Of a DNA stretch of 64,000 nt, positions 1 through 10,479 are shown piece after piece. Below the pieces are notes generated by a model. It did no database searches and had not been told where the DNA came from. It saw only the letters and a program-made list of their open reading frames with translations. The position numbers and the translations under genes were made by a program. Location: assembly GCF_002797935.1 (NCBI RefSeq), contig NZ_PGER01000001.1:806001-870000 (forward strand), given 5' to 3'. Source of the stretch: Flavobacterium sp. 1 (GTDB taxonomy: Bacteria > Bacteroidota > Bacteroidia > Flavobacteriales > Flavobacteriaceae). Each line of letters opens with the position of its first letter. Position 1 is the stretch's first letter.

Positions 1-672
1 TCCTTTTATGCTGTCTTCGCCATCTATGAATTGTGTCGCTTTATTCAGGTGTATTCCTATATTCAATTCCTCTATTTTAGATTGAAGCATATCACTAGCG
101 CCCTGATCTAACTGTCTTGGCATCAAGCGGGGTGCAAATTCAACCACATGTGCATTCAAGTCCAAATCACGTACTGCTTTGGCAGCTTCAAGTCCTAATA
201 AACCACCTCCAAGAACAGCAGCTTCGGTAGCACCGTTAGCTTTTATTTTTTTGGCGTAAGTCATAATGGCATCTAAGTCCTCTATGGTTCTGTAAACAAA
301 AACACCTTCTTTTTCCACCCCGTCAATTGGCGGTACAAAAGCAGCAGATCCTGTAGCCAAAACTAAGTAATCATACTCGTATGTTTTCTCTAAGTGAGTG
401 TGTATTGTTTTTTGTTCTCTGTTAATATCTGTAATTAACTCCGAAGTGTTTAATATAATATTGTTTTCTTCATACCAATTAGCTGTTGACATAGATAAGT
501 CATCAGCCGTCTTTCCTGCAAAGTATTCACTAAGGTGAACTCTGTCATAAGCGCGTCTTGGTTCTTCCCCAAATACTGTAATTTGATAATTTTCCTGCCC
601 AGATTTCGAAATGAATTTCTCGCAAAATTTATAACCTACCATGCCGTTTCCGACTACTATTACATTAATCAT
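1..672 (-). CDS. nirB: Nitrite reductase (NADH) large subunit, N-terminal part (runs off window)
   Basis: The reading frame starts at the ATG at 672 and stays open to base 1, so 224 codons are visible and the C-terminal end lies outside the window. The translation shows a Rossmann GNGMVG motif at residues 8-13, an FGEEPRRAYDRVHLSEYF stretch, an LATGS motif and a second GGGLLGLEAA dinucleotide-binding motif. This is the FAD/NAD(P)H-binding half of assimilatory-type NirB, which passes electrons from NADH to the sirohaem that reduces nitrite to ammonium in the cytoplasm. The sirohaem half is not visible. The start codon lies 42 bp from a palindrome at 714-728. Confidence 0.85.
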   Translation of the reverse strand, partial: MINVIVVGNGMVGYKFCEKFISKSGQENYQITVFGEEPRRAYDRVHLSEYFAGKTADDLSMSTANWYEENNIILNTSELITDINREQKTIHTHLEKTYEYDYLVLATGSAAFVPPIDGVEKEGVFVYRTIEDLDAIMTYAKKIKANGATEAAVLGGGLLGLEAAKAVRDLDLNAHVVEFAPRLMPRQLDQGASDMLQSKIEELNIGIHLNKATQFIDGEDSIKG

Positions 673-713
673 AATCTGTTAATTAAGTATTACTACGCAA
701 ACATACGTATAAA

Positions 714-728
714 TACTTAATTTAAGTA
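714..728. promoter_or_regulatory. 15-bp palindrome upstream of nirB
   Basis: TACTTAA-T-TTAAGTA is a perfect palindrome around one central base, 42 bp upstream of the nirB start. Its position suits an operator for a nitrogen- or oxygen-responsive regulator. The protein that binds is unknown, and an AT-rich palindrome can arise by chance. Confidence 0.35.
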
Positions 729-810
729 CTTATTTTTTTGTTTTTTTTCTAAATTAGAATGATTTTTAATAATGAGTAATGCGATTCTGAATAAATACAT
801 AGCCAAATTT

Positions 811-960
811 GGGCGTGCCCTCGTTGCACAACATTCTGGTTTTTAAGGATATTGTGATAGCAACGAGGTCAGGCTGTCCGCTGTATTCCCGATTAACAAA
901 AACTACGGCAAAAAAGCCTTGTTTTTCTAAATCGGGAGATGCCACTTCCATCCTTCACGC
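811..960 (+). repeat. Two-hairpin intergenic repeat, copy 1
   Basis: The element starts with GGGCGTG and ends with CACGC. It holds two stems: CCTCGTTGC (819-827) with GCAACGAGG (860-868), and TCCCGATT (887-894) with AATCGGGA (930-937). A related copy lies at 15958-16069 in the opposite orientation. The two share the terminal blocks and a GTC(A/G)GGCT(G/A)T block after the first stem, while the stem sequences differ but keep pairing. It fills most of the 673-1064 gap between nirB and the PhzF-like gene, where I see no gene. Confidence 0.6.
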
Positions 961-1064
961 AAGAAAGTGCATAAAAGTAGATTTTGGAATTAAAATAGTG
1001 TGGAATACTTATAAGTAACTAAGTAGAAAGTAATGGGAGTAAGAAGTTTTGCCTTCGAACATAC

Positions 1065-1862
1065 TTATAAAATAAATTGTCCTTCTAATACTGTTACGGC
1101 TTCGCCATAAATGAAAACTTTATCCTGAATGATTTCTGTGCTCATTATTCCAGTTCTTGATGAAGATTGATAAGCGTTTAATTTTGTTTTATTCAATTTT
1201 GCAGCCCAGTATTTTGTCAAAAAAGTTTGAATCCCGCCTGTTACAGGATCTTCATTAGTTCCTGCCCAAGGCCAAAAATATCTGTAATGGAAATCAAAAT
1301 TTTCGCTGTCTGAAATAGCAGTCACCAAAACGCCATTGATTCCGGTATGCGAATTAATTAATGCCGTAAAATCAGGTTTTAAATTAGCTAACTCAAGCGC
1401 ACTTTTAATTTCAATCAGGATAATTTTATTTTTAGGGCTGTATCTTTTATTTACAATTTCAGAAATTCCAAGTGCGTCCAGCATTTTTTGAGGCACTTCA
1501 GTTTCTTCTGTATCGTAAACAGGAAACTGCATTTTGATTTTATTGGCTGCTTTTTCAATAAACAGTTCAATATTGTCACAATTGATAAAGGTTATATTGT
1601 CAAAAGTAGTTGTATCGAAAATGATTTTTGACGAAGCCAATGTAGCATGACCGCATAATGGAATTTCAATCTTTGGCGTAAAAAACCGGATGCTATACCT
1701 ATTGTCCGTGATGTGTTTTACAAATGCAGTTTCAGAAAAACCAATTTCTGCTGCAATTTTCTGCATTGTGTCAATGTCTAAATTATTGTCAGGAAAACAA
1801 ACCGCGGCAGGGTTTCCTTTAAATTTTTCGTTTGTAAAAGAGTCTACAAAATACGTTTTCAT
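1065..1862 (-). CDS. PhzF family isomerase/epimerase-like protein
   Basis: The 265-aa product has the PhzF signature blocks: GNPAAVC near residue 17, SETAF near 43, CGHATLA near 70 and EDPVTG near 204. PhzF proteins are two-lobed, diaminopimelate-epimerase-like enzymes of the cytoplasm. Phenazine PhzF isomerises dihydrohydroxyanthranilate, but most homologues have unknown substrates and no phenazine genes are nearby. The catalytic Glu expected early in the protein fits the SETAF block. It lies 17 bp downstream of the MBL-fold gene on the same strand, so the two are probably cotranscribed. The family call is firm; the substrate is unknown. Confidence 0.85.
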   Translation of the reverse strand: MKTYFVDSFTNEKFKGNPAAVCFPDNNLDIDTMQKIAAEIGFSETAFVKHITDNRYSIRFFTPKIEIPLCGHATLASSKIIFDTTTFDNITFINCDNIELFIEKAANKIKMQFPVYDTEETEVPQKMLDALGISEIVNKRYSPKNKIILIEIKSALELANLKPDFTALINSHTGINGVLVTAISDSENFDFHYRYFWPWAGTNEDPVTGGIQTFLTKYWAAKLNKTKLNAYQSSSRTGIMSTEIIQDKVFIYGEAVTVLEGQFIL

Positions 1863-1879
1863 TTTTTATTTCTTTGAGT

Positions 1880-2920
1880 TTATGATTGGTTTATCCACCA
1901 AGCATTTGTTTTCGAGCAATTAGAATCGAATAATCCGCCTATTTGAGGTAAACAATAGTTACGATTTTTGGCTTTAGCTTCTTGAATAAAGCGTTCAGCT
2001 GGTTCAGTCCAAGAATGTTGAGCCAAGGCAAAACCAGCCCAATGCACAGGCATCATGTTTTTTACATTAGCATCAATGGAAGCTTGTAAGCTTTCTTCAG
2101 GATACATGTGGATTTGGTGCCAGTTTTCATTGTATTGGCCACACTCCATAAAGGCAAAATTAAATGGACCTAATCGTCTGCCAATTTCTTTGAAATGTTC
2201 ACCATAACCGCTGTCACCACTAAACCAAATATTTTCTTTAGTAGTTTTTAATGCCCAGCCACCCCAAAGTGATTTGGCTCTATCGGTCAATCCTCTGCCC
2301 GAAAAATGTCGGGTGGGAGTGAAGGTGATTTGGATTCCGTCAAATGGAATTTCGTCCCACCAATCGAATTCGGTGATTGTGTTTTCGGGAATTCCCCAAG
2401 AAACCAAATGTCTTTTTACTCCCAGTGCTACATAAAATTGTTTGGTTTTGCTTTTGAGTTTCTGAATACTGTCATAATCCAAATGATCGTAATGATCGTG
2501 GGAAAGTAAGACCAAATCTATTTCTGGAAATTCATCTATGAGGTCTAAGGTGTTTTGGCTAAATCTTTGAACAGCAAAAGGGGCAATAGGTGCCGCATTG
2601 GAACCAAACATAGGGTCGGTCAGAATTGTTTTATTGTCTAACCGCATCAATATCGCCGAATGTCCATACCAAATGCTTCGCATCGATGGATAAGGTTCAA
2701 GAAATTGTTCTTTATTGAATGGAATAATGGATATGGGTTTTTGAGGTTCTCGAGCTTCTTTTTTACAAAATTGTTTGTATAACAGTTTTGGTAAGGTTTG
2801 AATGCTGATATTCATTTTGGTCACTTCTAAATTTTCGAAGATTTTCCCATTCCAATACTTTGATTTTGAATACTTTTCAATGTCGGATTTTTTCGCTTTT
2901 GCGCCAAATTGTTTTCTCAT
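1880..2920 (-). CDS. MBL-fold metal-dependent hydrolase, NAPE-PLD/UlaG-like
   Basis: The 346-aa product carries an early LTDPMF block, the metal-binding SHDHYDH motif (HxHxDH) near residue 140, TPTRHFSGRG, FSGDSGYG and a later PVHWAGF. This pattern is typical of beta-lactamase-fold hydrolases resembling N-acyl-phosphatidylethanolamine phospholipase D. The first 60 or so residues are family-typical and no clear signal peptide is seen. It is the upstream gene of a likely two-gene unit with the PhzF-like gene. The bacterial substrate cannot be read from sequence. Confidence 0.85.
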   Translation of the reverse strand: MRKQFGAKAKKSDIEKYSKSKYWNGKIFENLEVTKMNISIQTLPKLLYKQFCKKEAREPQKPISIIPFNKEQFLEPYPSMRSIWYGHSAILMRLDNKTILTDPMFGSNAAPIAPFAVQRFSQNTLDLIDEFPEIDLVLLSHDHYDHLDYDSIQKLKSKTKQFYVALGVKRHLVSWGIPENTITEFDWWDEIPFDGIQITFTPTRHFSGRGLTDRAKSLWGGWALKTTKENIWFSGDSGYGEHFKEIGRRLGPFNFAFMECGQYNENWHQIHMYPEESLQASIDANVKNMMPVHWAGFALAQHSWTEPAERFIQEAKAKNRNYCLPQIGGLFDSNCSKTNAWWINQS

Positions 2921-2979
2921 CTTATCTAAATTGACTCATTATTTTTTATTAAATATTTTTCGCTTTTTTTATTGCTGTC

Positions 2980-3091
2980 CGATAGGCCGATTTGTAATGC
3001 GCGTCCACAAAGGTGAATAATAATAATACATAAAGCGAAAAAGAAATTAATCTTTTGCGGACGCGTATTATAAATCCGCGTTATCGGGGTT
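2980..3091. repeat. Long imperfect palindrome, REP/RAYT-like
   Basis: The left arm (2980-3015) and right arm (3055-3091) can pair over about 36 positions with few mismatches. The arms contain GATTTGTAATGCGCGTCC and its near complement. Palindromes built around a GGATTnnnAATCCGCG core resemble REP sequences mobilised by Y1 transposases in Bacteroidota; that family link is from memory. A shorter related core, GGATTGCAAATCCGCG, occurs at about 30713-30728. No gene is seen in the rest of 2921-3416, which carries further GC-rich hairpin-prone sequence typical of a cassette flank. Confidence 0.5.
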
Positions 3092-3416
3092 AGAATCTTA
3101 AAAGTTGAACTACCTGCGTTGCAAATGGAGTAATTGCGTTATTGATTAAAATTGGCACTTGTTGTAAACGAGACCACGCCTATGCTTGGAGTCGCACTCG
3201 TAAAGGCGGTTGAGTAATTGCACAAAGTCTTATTTTGAATACCACCATTACTTTGAAACGCTTAAAACAAAGAGGCTATCAATCCTTGACAGATGTTTAT
3301 ATCGAACTTAATCCATCTCTTTGCAAACCGCTCTCGTTCCTAAAACGAGATGACCTGTGCGCTCGGTGGTGTGAGAGGCGCACTCCGTTCCGTTGGGAGC
3401 GGAGCCCTCTACTCGA

Positions 3417-3430
3417 TTAGGCAACGTTAT
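3417..3430. repeat. Cassette terminal inverted repeat, 3' side of the HEPN gene
   Basis: TTAGGCAACGTTAT pairs with 4139-4152 (13 of 14 positions). It contains the stop codon of the 3427-4122 gene. Confidence 0.6.
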
Positions 3431-4122
3431 TTCTTTTTCAATGTGATATATCGTTTGTCAATTTCTATTAAAAGTGCACTAATGAATACTTCAATACTTT
3501 GCAGTAAATTTCCAATATACACTCCTTCATCAATTTCTATTTTAAAGTTTTTACCAAGTTTATGTAGAGTCAATCCTTGTACAGCATCTATTTTCTCTTT
3601 CGTTATTCCATCGTTGTGAGCAATTATATTTCTAATTTTTTTTTGTTCATTAATTGGTTTGAACAGCGATTCCGTTTTTTCAGTTTGGATTTCAAAAACT
3701 TTACTTAAATAGTTCCAATATTTATTTAAGTCGCCTTCATAATTGTTTAAATGCTTAATTTTAACTTTAAACTCAAACTCACTTTCTATTAGGTTGCAAA
3801 TGGATTTTAACCTTGATTCGTAAAAAGAAAAGATGGATAAAACAGAAGAGTATCGTTGAATTCGTTGAATTTCATTTATTATAACTTCGTTAATATAATA
3901 TTTTTGATAAACATATGACTCTTGATCACTTTCGGAAAGCGATTCAAGCCCTTTTTTAAAATCTTGAATCTGTTGGTTTAGATCAGCTTTTGATTTATTA
4001 AGTGATTTTTCTTGATTAAAATTTAAACTTTTAAATGCGTCAAAAGCAACAATATTATCAAATTCAAAATAATGTAACTGATCCCAATTAAAAGAATATA
4101 CGTCGTTTAAGTTTAATTTCAT
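3427..4122 (-). CDS. HEPN-fold protein, candidate RNase, in an inverted-repeat cassette
   Basis: The 231-aa, Lys- and Glu-rich, all-helical-looking protein has an RNIIAH motif (R164, H169) that matches the Rx4H catalytic signature of HEPN RNases. HEPN proteins commonly serve as toxins or abortive-infection effectors that cut RNA. No antitoxin gene adjoins it. It stands alone between housekeeping genes and is bracketed by an inverted repeat (3417-3430 and 4139-4152) that overlaps its stop codon, so it appears to have arrived as a one-gene cassette. The family call rests on one motif and fold impression, so an unrelated helical protein is possible. Confidence 0.6.
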   Translation of the reverse strand: MKLNLNDVYSFNWDQLHYFEFDNIVAFDAFKSLNFNQEKSLNKSKADLNQQIQDFKKGLESLSESDQESYVYQKYYINEVIINEIQRIQRYSSVLSIFSFYESRLKSICNLIESEFEFKVKIKHLNNYEGDLNKYWNYLSKVFEIQTEKTESLFKPINEQKKIRNIIAHNDGITKEKIDAVQGLTLHKLGKNFKIEIDEGVYIGNLLQSIEVFISALLIEIDKRYITLKKK

Positions 4123-4138
4123 CTTTTATGCTGGGTTT

Positions 4139-4152
4139 ATAATGTTGCCTAA
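4139..4152. repeat. Cassette terminal inverted repeat, 5' side of the HEPN gene
   Basis: ATAATGTTGCCTAA is the near-perfect reverse complement of 3417-3430. Read on the coding strand it begins GTTAGGC, which matches the GTTRRRY form of an integron core site. Confidence 0.6.
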
Positions 4153-4358
4153 CTATTGAATATGTGTGACTCTATCACATATATACACCCAAAATTGGGT
4201 ACATGGACCTGATAAGTATCATCTCCGTTGATTTTGCTAAAATATGGAAAAATACTTATAAAATTTTAAAATGTGTTTTTATGTGCGGAATGTTTTTATG
4301 ATTTGATGATGTTTGAACAGATGTTGCTTTGAAAGAAAAATTATTCTTATGAAAAGGG

Positions 4359-4440
4359 TTAGCCCTGATAGAAGCGGTATCCTTTTTGTCTCGTTTTTTT
4401 ACGAGACAAAAAGATACAAGTGGATAGCAGGAATAAGCTC
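4359..4440 (-). terminator. Hairpin repeat acting as a probable terminator
   Basis: A perfect 12-bp stem, TTTTTGTCTCGT (4383-4394) with ACGAGACAAAAA (4401-4412), has a T/A-rich loop and sits just after the stop of the VOC gene at 4445. The flanks (TTAGCCCTGATAGAAGCGG before, GGATAGCAGGAATA after) are blocks I recall as recurring around gene ends in Flavobacterium. It probably ends transcription of the VOC gene. Confidence 0.55.
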
Positions 4441-4444
4441 CAAA

Positions 4445-4828
4445 TTATTTATTAAACTCTCCAATATGCCAAAGAATCCCAGACGGATCGTGAATAAAGC
4501 ATTCTTTTCCCCAATCCATTTCGCGGATGGGAACTAATTTTACGTTTTCGTATTTGATGGATAAGTCCAAATCTAAAAGCGCAGTCCAAAATTGGCTGAC
4601 ATCTTCAACTTCCAAAAACAGCATGGTGTTGTCTACCCAATCCTTTACATAGGCATCCTGCAGATAAAACCCGATTCCCTCGGTTTCGAAATAGGAGAAA
4701 TTGGGAGCTAAGACATTTTCCTTAAATCCTAAGTCTTGGTAAAAACGTCTAGAAATCCTAAAGTCTTTGGAACCTATGAATGGTCTGATTGATTTGGCTT
4801 TATGTTTCATGGTTGTATGAGTTGCCAA
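4445..4828 (-). CDS. VOC superfamily (glyoxalase/bleomycin-resistance-like) protein
   Basis: The 127-aa product has the short paired beta-alpha-beta-beta-beta pattern of one VOC domain: an IRPFIGSKDF start, FYQDLGF, a YLQD strand, and the C-terminal IHDPSGILWHIGEF block that supplies a metal-binding residue in many members. Single-domain VOC proteins dimerise and act as lyases, isomerases or drug-binding proteins; which applies here is not readable. A second in-frame ATG six codons in (4810) is an equally good start. The hairpin repeat at 4359-4440 lies directly downstream. The upstream gap 4829-5092 shows no gene. Confidence 0.75.
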   Translation of the reverse strand: MATHTTMKHKAKSIRPFIGSKDFRISRRFYQDLGFKENVLAPNFSYFETEGIGFYLQDAYVKDWVDNTMLFLEVEDVSQFWTALLDLDLSIKYENVKLVPIREMDWGKECFIHDPSGILWHIGEFNK

Positions 4829-5092
4829 GAAGCTAAGTTCCTAAGTGAAAAAATGTATTGGGTGTAGTTGTTTTTTAACACATAGAAACATAGAATTTAT
4901 AGTGTTTAAAAAGAGTTGGCTAGACGTTTTACTTTTCGCATAGTCAATCTATGTGAAAAATAGTGCTATTTCTATTCATTCTAATGGTTTGCTATTAAAT
5001 CTATGTATCTATGTGTTTCATTTTTTATAGGTCTTATTATAATTAAAAGTAAATAAATAAAATCTCTATTTAAATACTATAATATCAGCAAC

Positions 5093-5458
5093 TTAGAAAC
5101 TTTTTCTCTCTTCATTTTCTTTAACTCTAAACACAACAATTTGTTCAATCAGCCAATAGGGAACGGGATGGTCAATTGGGAATTGAACCGAGCCTTTGCC
5201 CTGTTTGTAATTCGAAAGTTCATTAGCAAACTCCTTGTGTCCTGTTGGTGTTGCATAAAACCCGATATGTTTTTTATAGCCTGCAAAATATACTAATGGT
5301 TTTCCGTTTGTTTTGTATGCAGGCATTCCATAGGAAATACTTTCTACGGCTTCGGGTGCTTTTTTGATAATTGATGCGCGGACATTTTCCAAGAGCAATT
5401 GTATGTCTTTTGGGAATGTGGAGATGTATTCATCTACGGATTCATAATCGGTTTTCAT
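5093..5458 (-). CDS. DUF1801 family protein (YdhG-like)
   Basis: The 121-aa product shows the DUF1801 pattern: a helical DEYISTFP start, SYGMPAYK near residue 43, YFAGYKKHIGFYATP near 57 and a C-terminal block of HPVPYWLIEQIV. Members have a compact alpha/beta fold and some resemble frataxin-like iron chaperones, but the role is not established. It is a single gene, with AT-rich intergenic DNA on both sides and a divergent katG beyond 5459. Confidence 0.75.
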   Translation of the reverse strand: MKTDYESVDEYISTFPKDIQLLLENVRASIIKKAPEAVESISYGMPAYKTNGKPLVYFAGYKKHIGFYATPTGHKEFANELSNYKQGKGSVQFPIDHPVPYWLIEQIVVFRVKENEERKSF

Positions 5459-5616
5459 TGTTTTGTCCTTTTTGGTTTTGCTATGCCAATGTTTCTCTTT
5501 TTTTGAAATAATAGGAAGTTTGCAATGCGTTTTTAAGCTCTACTAAAATACGAATAAAAAAGTGATTTTAGTAAAATCCAGAATTATTCTAAACTACGTT
5601 TTTGGACTGAAACTAT

Positions 5617-5659
5617 AAATTTTATCTATTGAAAAAATAATTTATATAAGATAAAATTT
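5617..5659. promoter_or_regulatory. Inverted repeat upstream of katG
   Basis: AAATTTTATCT (5617-5627) and AGATAAAATTT (5649-5659) are perfect 11-bp arms 21 bases apart, ending 36 bp before the katG start. The place suits an oxidative-stress operator (PerR/Fur- or OxyR-type regulators commonly control katG). No regulator gene is adjacent, so which protein binds is open. Confidence 0.4.
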
Positions 5660-5674
5660 GGTAAATTGGTCTAA

Positions 5675-7918
<2,244 letters not shown>

Positions 7919-7940
7919 TCTGAAAGGCGGATGTATAAAT

Positions 7941-7974
7941 GAAAAAGGCGGTCTAGAAATAGGCCGCCTTTTTC
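7941..7974 (+). terminator. Rho-independent terminator after katG
   Basis: An 11-bp stem, GAAAAAGGCGG with CCGCCTTTTTC, ends in a T-run and begins 22 bp after the katG stop. The A-rich left arm gives it possible bidirectional use for the convergent gene at 8007. Confidence 0.85.
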
Positions 7975-8006
7975 ATTTTATAAAATTAGAATTGTTTTTA
8001 AGCTAT

Positions 8007-8396
8007 TTAAGCCGAAATTTTTTCTATTAAAATTTCAGAGTTAGATTGATCAAAATAAGTACAGGTCATTTCAATAATATCCACTCTCCATCGTGCAATA
8101 CCACATTGTCCAGCATGATTGCAAAATGTTAAATAGTCGGTTTGACCGCCTTGGTGCATCACCAAAAATTCGATAAACCGCTCTTTATTAGCAGATGCAG
8201 CAATTGCTATCAAATTGTATTTTTCATCCGAAGTAACAGTGTAATTATTTATTCCATAATATTGAACATGGCCATCATTTACAAAGGTATCATATCCTTT
8301 TACTCCTAAAATGATTAAATCCTGTATGTAATTTGGAAAATCGGCACCGCTTTTTACTTTAGAATGAGCCTCTTTTATTTGTTCGATTGTAAACAT
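8007..8396 (-). CDS. DUF1398 family protein
   Basis: The 129-aa product begins FTIEQIKEAHSKVKSGADFP and has the VKGYDTFVNDGH, HQGGQTDYLTFC and MTCTYFD blocks I recognise from DUF1398 (YbcV-like). The family's function is unknown although some members are labelled phage envelope proteins. It sits 22 bp downstream of the thioesterase gene on the same strand, suggesting one transcript. Cysteines in the FCNHAGQCG segment could bind metal, but this is inference. Confidence 0.75.
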   Translation of the reverse strand: MFTIEQIKEAHSKVKSGADFPNYIQDLIILGVKGYDTFVNDGHVQYYGINNYTVTSDEKYNLIAIAASANKERFIEFLVMHQGGQTDYLTFCNHAGQCGIARWRVDIIEMTCTYFDQSNSEILIEKISA

Positions 8397-8418
8397 ATTT
8401 TGTTGGTTTTGAAATTAA

Positions 8419-8859
8419 TTATAAACTTATAAAATTATCACTTTTAGGAAAAACGCTCAGCACATCCACAACAATCTGCGGAGTAGGAGCGGCCAGTTTT
8501 CTTAGTTTAGTATCCATCCAAGCGCCGTCCACGGTTATGACTGCACACAATATATCGTCTTTGTAAAACTCATGAATAATGGACCAGCGTGAAGCATCGG
8601 CTTTCATTTTTGCCATTTTTGTCTTCATGATGATAACGTCCGAAAGCTTGATTTCTTTTCTGAAAACACATTCTTCCCTAAATAATATTGGACCAATATA
8701 TTCTGTTTGCATTACTCTCAATGTTAAGCCTAACTGTTCCAGCAGTTCAACGCGGTGCTGTGCGCCAAAATCATAATAAGCACTGTGGCGCAAGTGGAAA
8801 TTAGGGTCTAAATCAGACCAGCGAAAGGATAATTGTTTGCTAAATGTAGCCATAGACAA
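8419..8859 (-). CDS. Hotdog-fold acyl-CoA thioesterase family protein
   Basis: The 146-aa product opens with FSKQLSFRWSDLDPNFHLRHSAYYDF, matching the 4HBT/FAT pattern in which an Asp and an Asn/His-rich loop begin the active-site helix. A later beta sheet (SRWSIIHEFYKDDILCAVITV) completes a single hotdog domain. Such enzymes cleave acyl-CoA or acyl-ACP thioesters in the cytoplasm. The substrate cannot be inferred. It is the first gene of a likely pair with the DUF1398 gene. Confidence 0.75.
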   Translation of the reverse strand: MSMATFSKQLSFRWSDLDPNFHLRHSAYYDFGAQHRVELLEQLGLTLRVMQTEYIGPILFREECVFRKEIKLSDVIIMKTKMAKMKADASRWSIIHEFYKDDILCAVITVDGAWMDTKLRKLAAPTPQIVVDVLSVFPKSDNFISL

Positions 8860-9034
8860 GGAATTTATTATGTTTTACAGTTGGCTAAGATAGTAAGGAT
8901 TTTCAACCTGCAGTTATAACATTCTGCCAAAAAATATTAATAAAATCACCTATGTTTGCTTTTAAATTTTGGTGATTTTAAATTTTAATTCTTATCTTCA
9001 ATCTTAAATTGAGTAACCAATAAAAGCACGTATT

Positions 9035-9619
9035 TTGAATCTGCAGCACAATCATAATTTTGAGGATGACCAATTTATTTTTTGTCTTGAAGGCGTTCCC
9101 GATGTGGAAACAAACACGATTACTGATGTAATCAAAAATCTCGAAAAACTGGCACTTGAGCAAGGAATTGCGAGCATTTATAAAACCTGTGATACTATCG
9201 AAGGACTTGAAGAAAGCTTGAACACCCTGCTTTATGATGACCACAATTTTAAAGGCTATGAAATCATTTATTTAGTTATGCAGGGTAAAAGAAATACGAT
9301 CTGCCTCAATGATTATTACTATAGTTTTGAAGAAATTGCCGAAATCTTTGAAGGGAAAATGAAAGGCAAAATTCTGCATTTTGCCAATACAAAAGTGCTT
9401 GATCTAAAAGATGAAGAAGCACAATATTTTTTGGATATCACAGGAGCACTAGCCATTTCGGGCTATGGTGTGGCTCATAAGAATATAAACAGCAGTTTAT
9501 TGGATAAAGCATTTTTCAGTTTGTGCCAAGAGCTGGATGATGTTGTAGAAGTTGTAGAAGAATTGCATCAAAAGCATTATGCAATCTGTAAATTACTTGA
9601 TTTTAGATTGTATTATTAA
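9035..9619 (+). CDS. Conserved hypothetical protein, possibly DUF6642
   Basis: The 194-aa, acidic, cytoplasmic-looking protein has no signal peptide or membrane segment. The start is a TTG at 9035; an in-frame stop at 9014 leaves no ATG upstream. The protein mixes short beta strands (FIFCLEGV, YEIIYLVMQG) with helices and ends KHYAICKLLDFRLYY. It resembles what I remember of a Bacteroidota family listed as DUF6642, but I am not certain. It is a single gene with a palindrome at 9663-9695 downstream. Function unknown. Confidence 0.65.
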   Translation: MNLQHNHNFEDDQFIFCLEGVPDVETNTITDVIKNLEKLALEQGIASIYKTCDTIEGLEESLNTLLYDDHNFKGYEIIYLVMQGKRNTICLNDYYYSFEEIAEIFEGKMKGKILHFANTKVLDLKDEEAQYFLDITGALAISGYGVAHKNINSSLLDKAFFSLCQELDDVVEVVEELHQKHYAICKLLDFRLYY

Positions 9620-9662
9620 TACCAATCAAGGGTTGAAATAAAGTGTTGTTATTCTTCTGATT

Positions 9663-9695
9663 AGACCTAACAGGTTTTAAAAACCTGTTAGGTCT
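9663..9695. terminator. Perfect 33-nt palindrome, probable terminator
   Basis: Sixteen-base arms (9663-9678 and 9680-9695) built on CCTAACAGG and CCTGTTAGG surround one central A. I recall this palindrome as a common gene-end repeat in Flavobacterium. It lies 44 bp after the 9035-9619 gene and 75 bp from the end of the convergent 9770-10141 gene. Confidence 0.65.
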
Positions 9696-9769
9696 CCGCT
9701 GAAAACCAAAAAGCTGTATAAAAAAAAACCTCATTTTAAATCCTTAAAGCGAAGCTGTTGCTAGTAGTT

Positions 9770-10141
9770 TTAAATGTTAGATTTTTTGGTAACAACTGCC
9801 AGATTGCTTATTATTTTCCATTCATTATCAGTGTCTAAAACCAATGAATTGTAAGACACAAATTGGTTCTCTGAACTTTCTAATCGAAGTTTAACCGAAG
9901 CAATTGTTTCACTCACATCAATGTTTTCAATTATCATTGTTCTGGGCAGTCCGCCAAAAATTCCGTCTCTGACATTGGCTAAATATTTTTCTTTGTCAAT
10001 TACCGTTACTCCCGAAGTTCCCATAAATCCATTATTGGTTACCCGAAAATCTTTATGCAGTACTTTATCTAACAGTTTTGTGTCGCTGTTGTCTCCGCCT
10101 TTTACAAAATCGGTGATAGCTTGTTTTATTTTGGCAGTCAT
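9770..10141 (-). CDS. NTF2-like / putative lumazine-binding family protein
   Basis: The 123-aa product has the cone-shaped NTF2-like layout: N-terminal helices (IKQAITDFVKGGD), HKDFRV, then strands ending in WKIISNLAVV. Bacteroidota have many such proteins annotated as putative lumazine-binding; few have known ligands. There is no signal peptide. It stands alone. The 338-bp gap 10142-10479 before the methyltransferase shows only a short hairpin near 10255 and no gene. Confidence 0.7.
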   Translation of the reverse strand: MTAKIKQAITDFVKGGDNSDTKLLDKVLHKDFRVTNNGFMGTSGVTVIDKEKYLANVRDGIFGGLPRTMIIENIDVSETIASVKLRLESSENQFVSYNSLVLDTDNEWKIISNLAVVTKKSNI

Positions 10142-10479
10142 TTTTTTTAGTCTAAAATTTGATGAATAGATTATTATTCGAATTTGATAATCTGGAAATG
10201 TAAATTTATAGAAAAATTTCTTATAAAAACCAATGTCCTAGACCTGATTGCTTCGTCAGTTCACTTCGCTCGTGTGAAGTGGAAATAAATAATAGCAAAA
10301 ACTGTAACTTATAAAATGCTGTTCTTTGCTAAATAAATCAGGAATAACACTAGTAATATTCCGTTTTATTCAATTAGCTCAGTATTTGTTTTTATTTTTT
10401 TAAATACACATTTCAAGGTGTATATTTGTTTCAGAAAATGTAATTTCGCACACAAAAATAAGCAACAAAATAGAATGTA

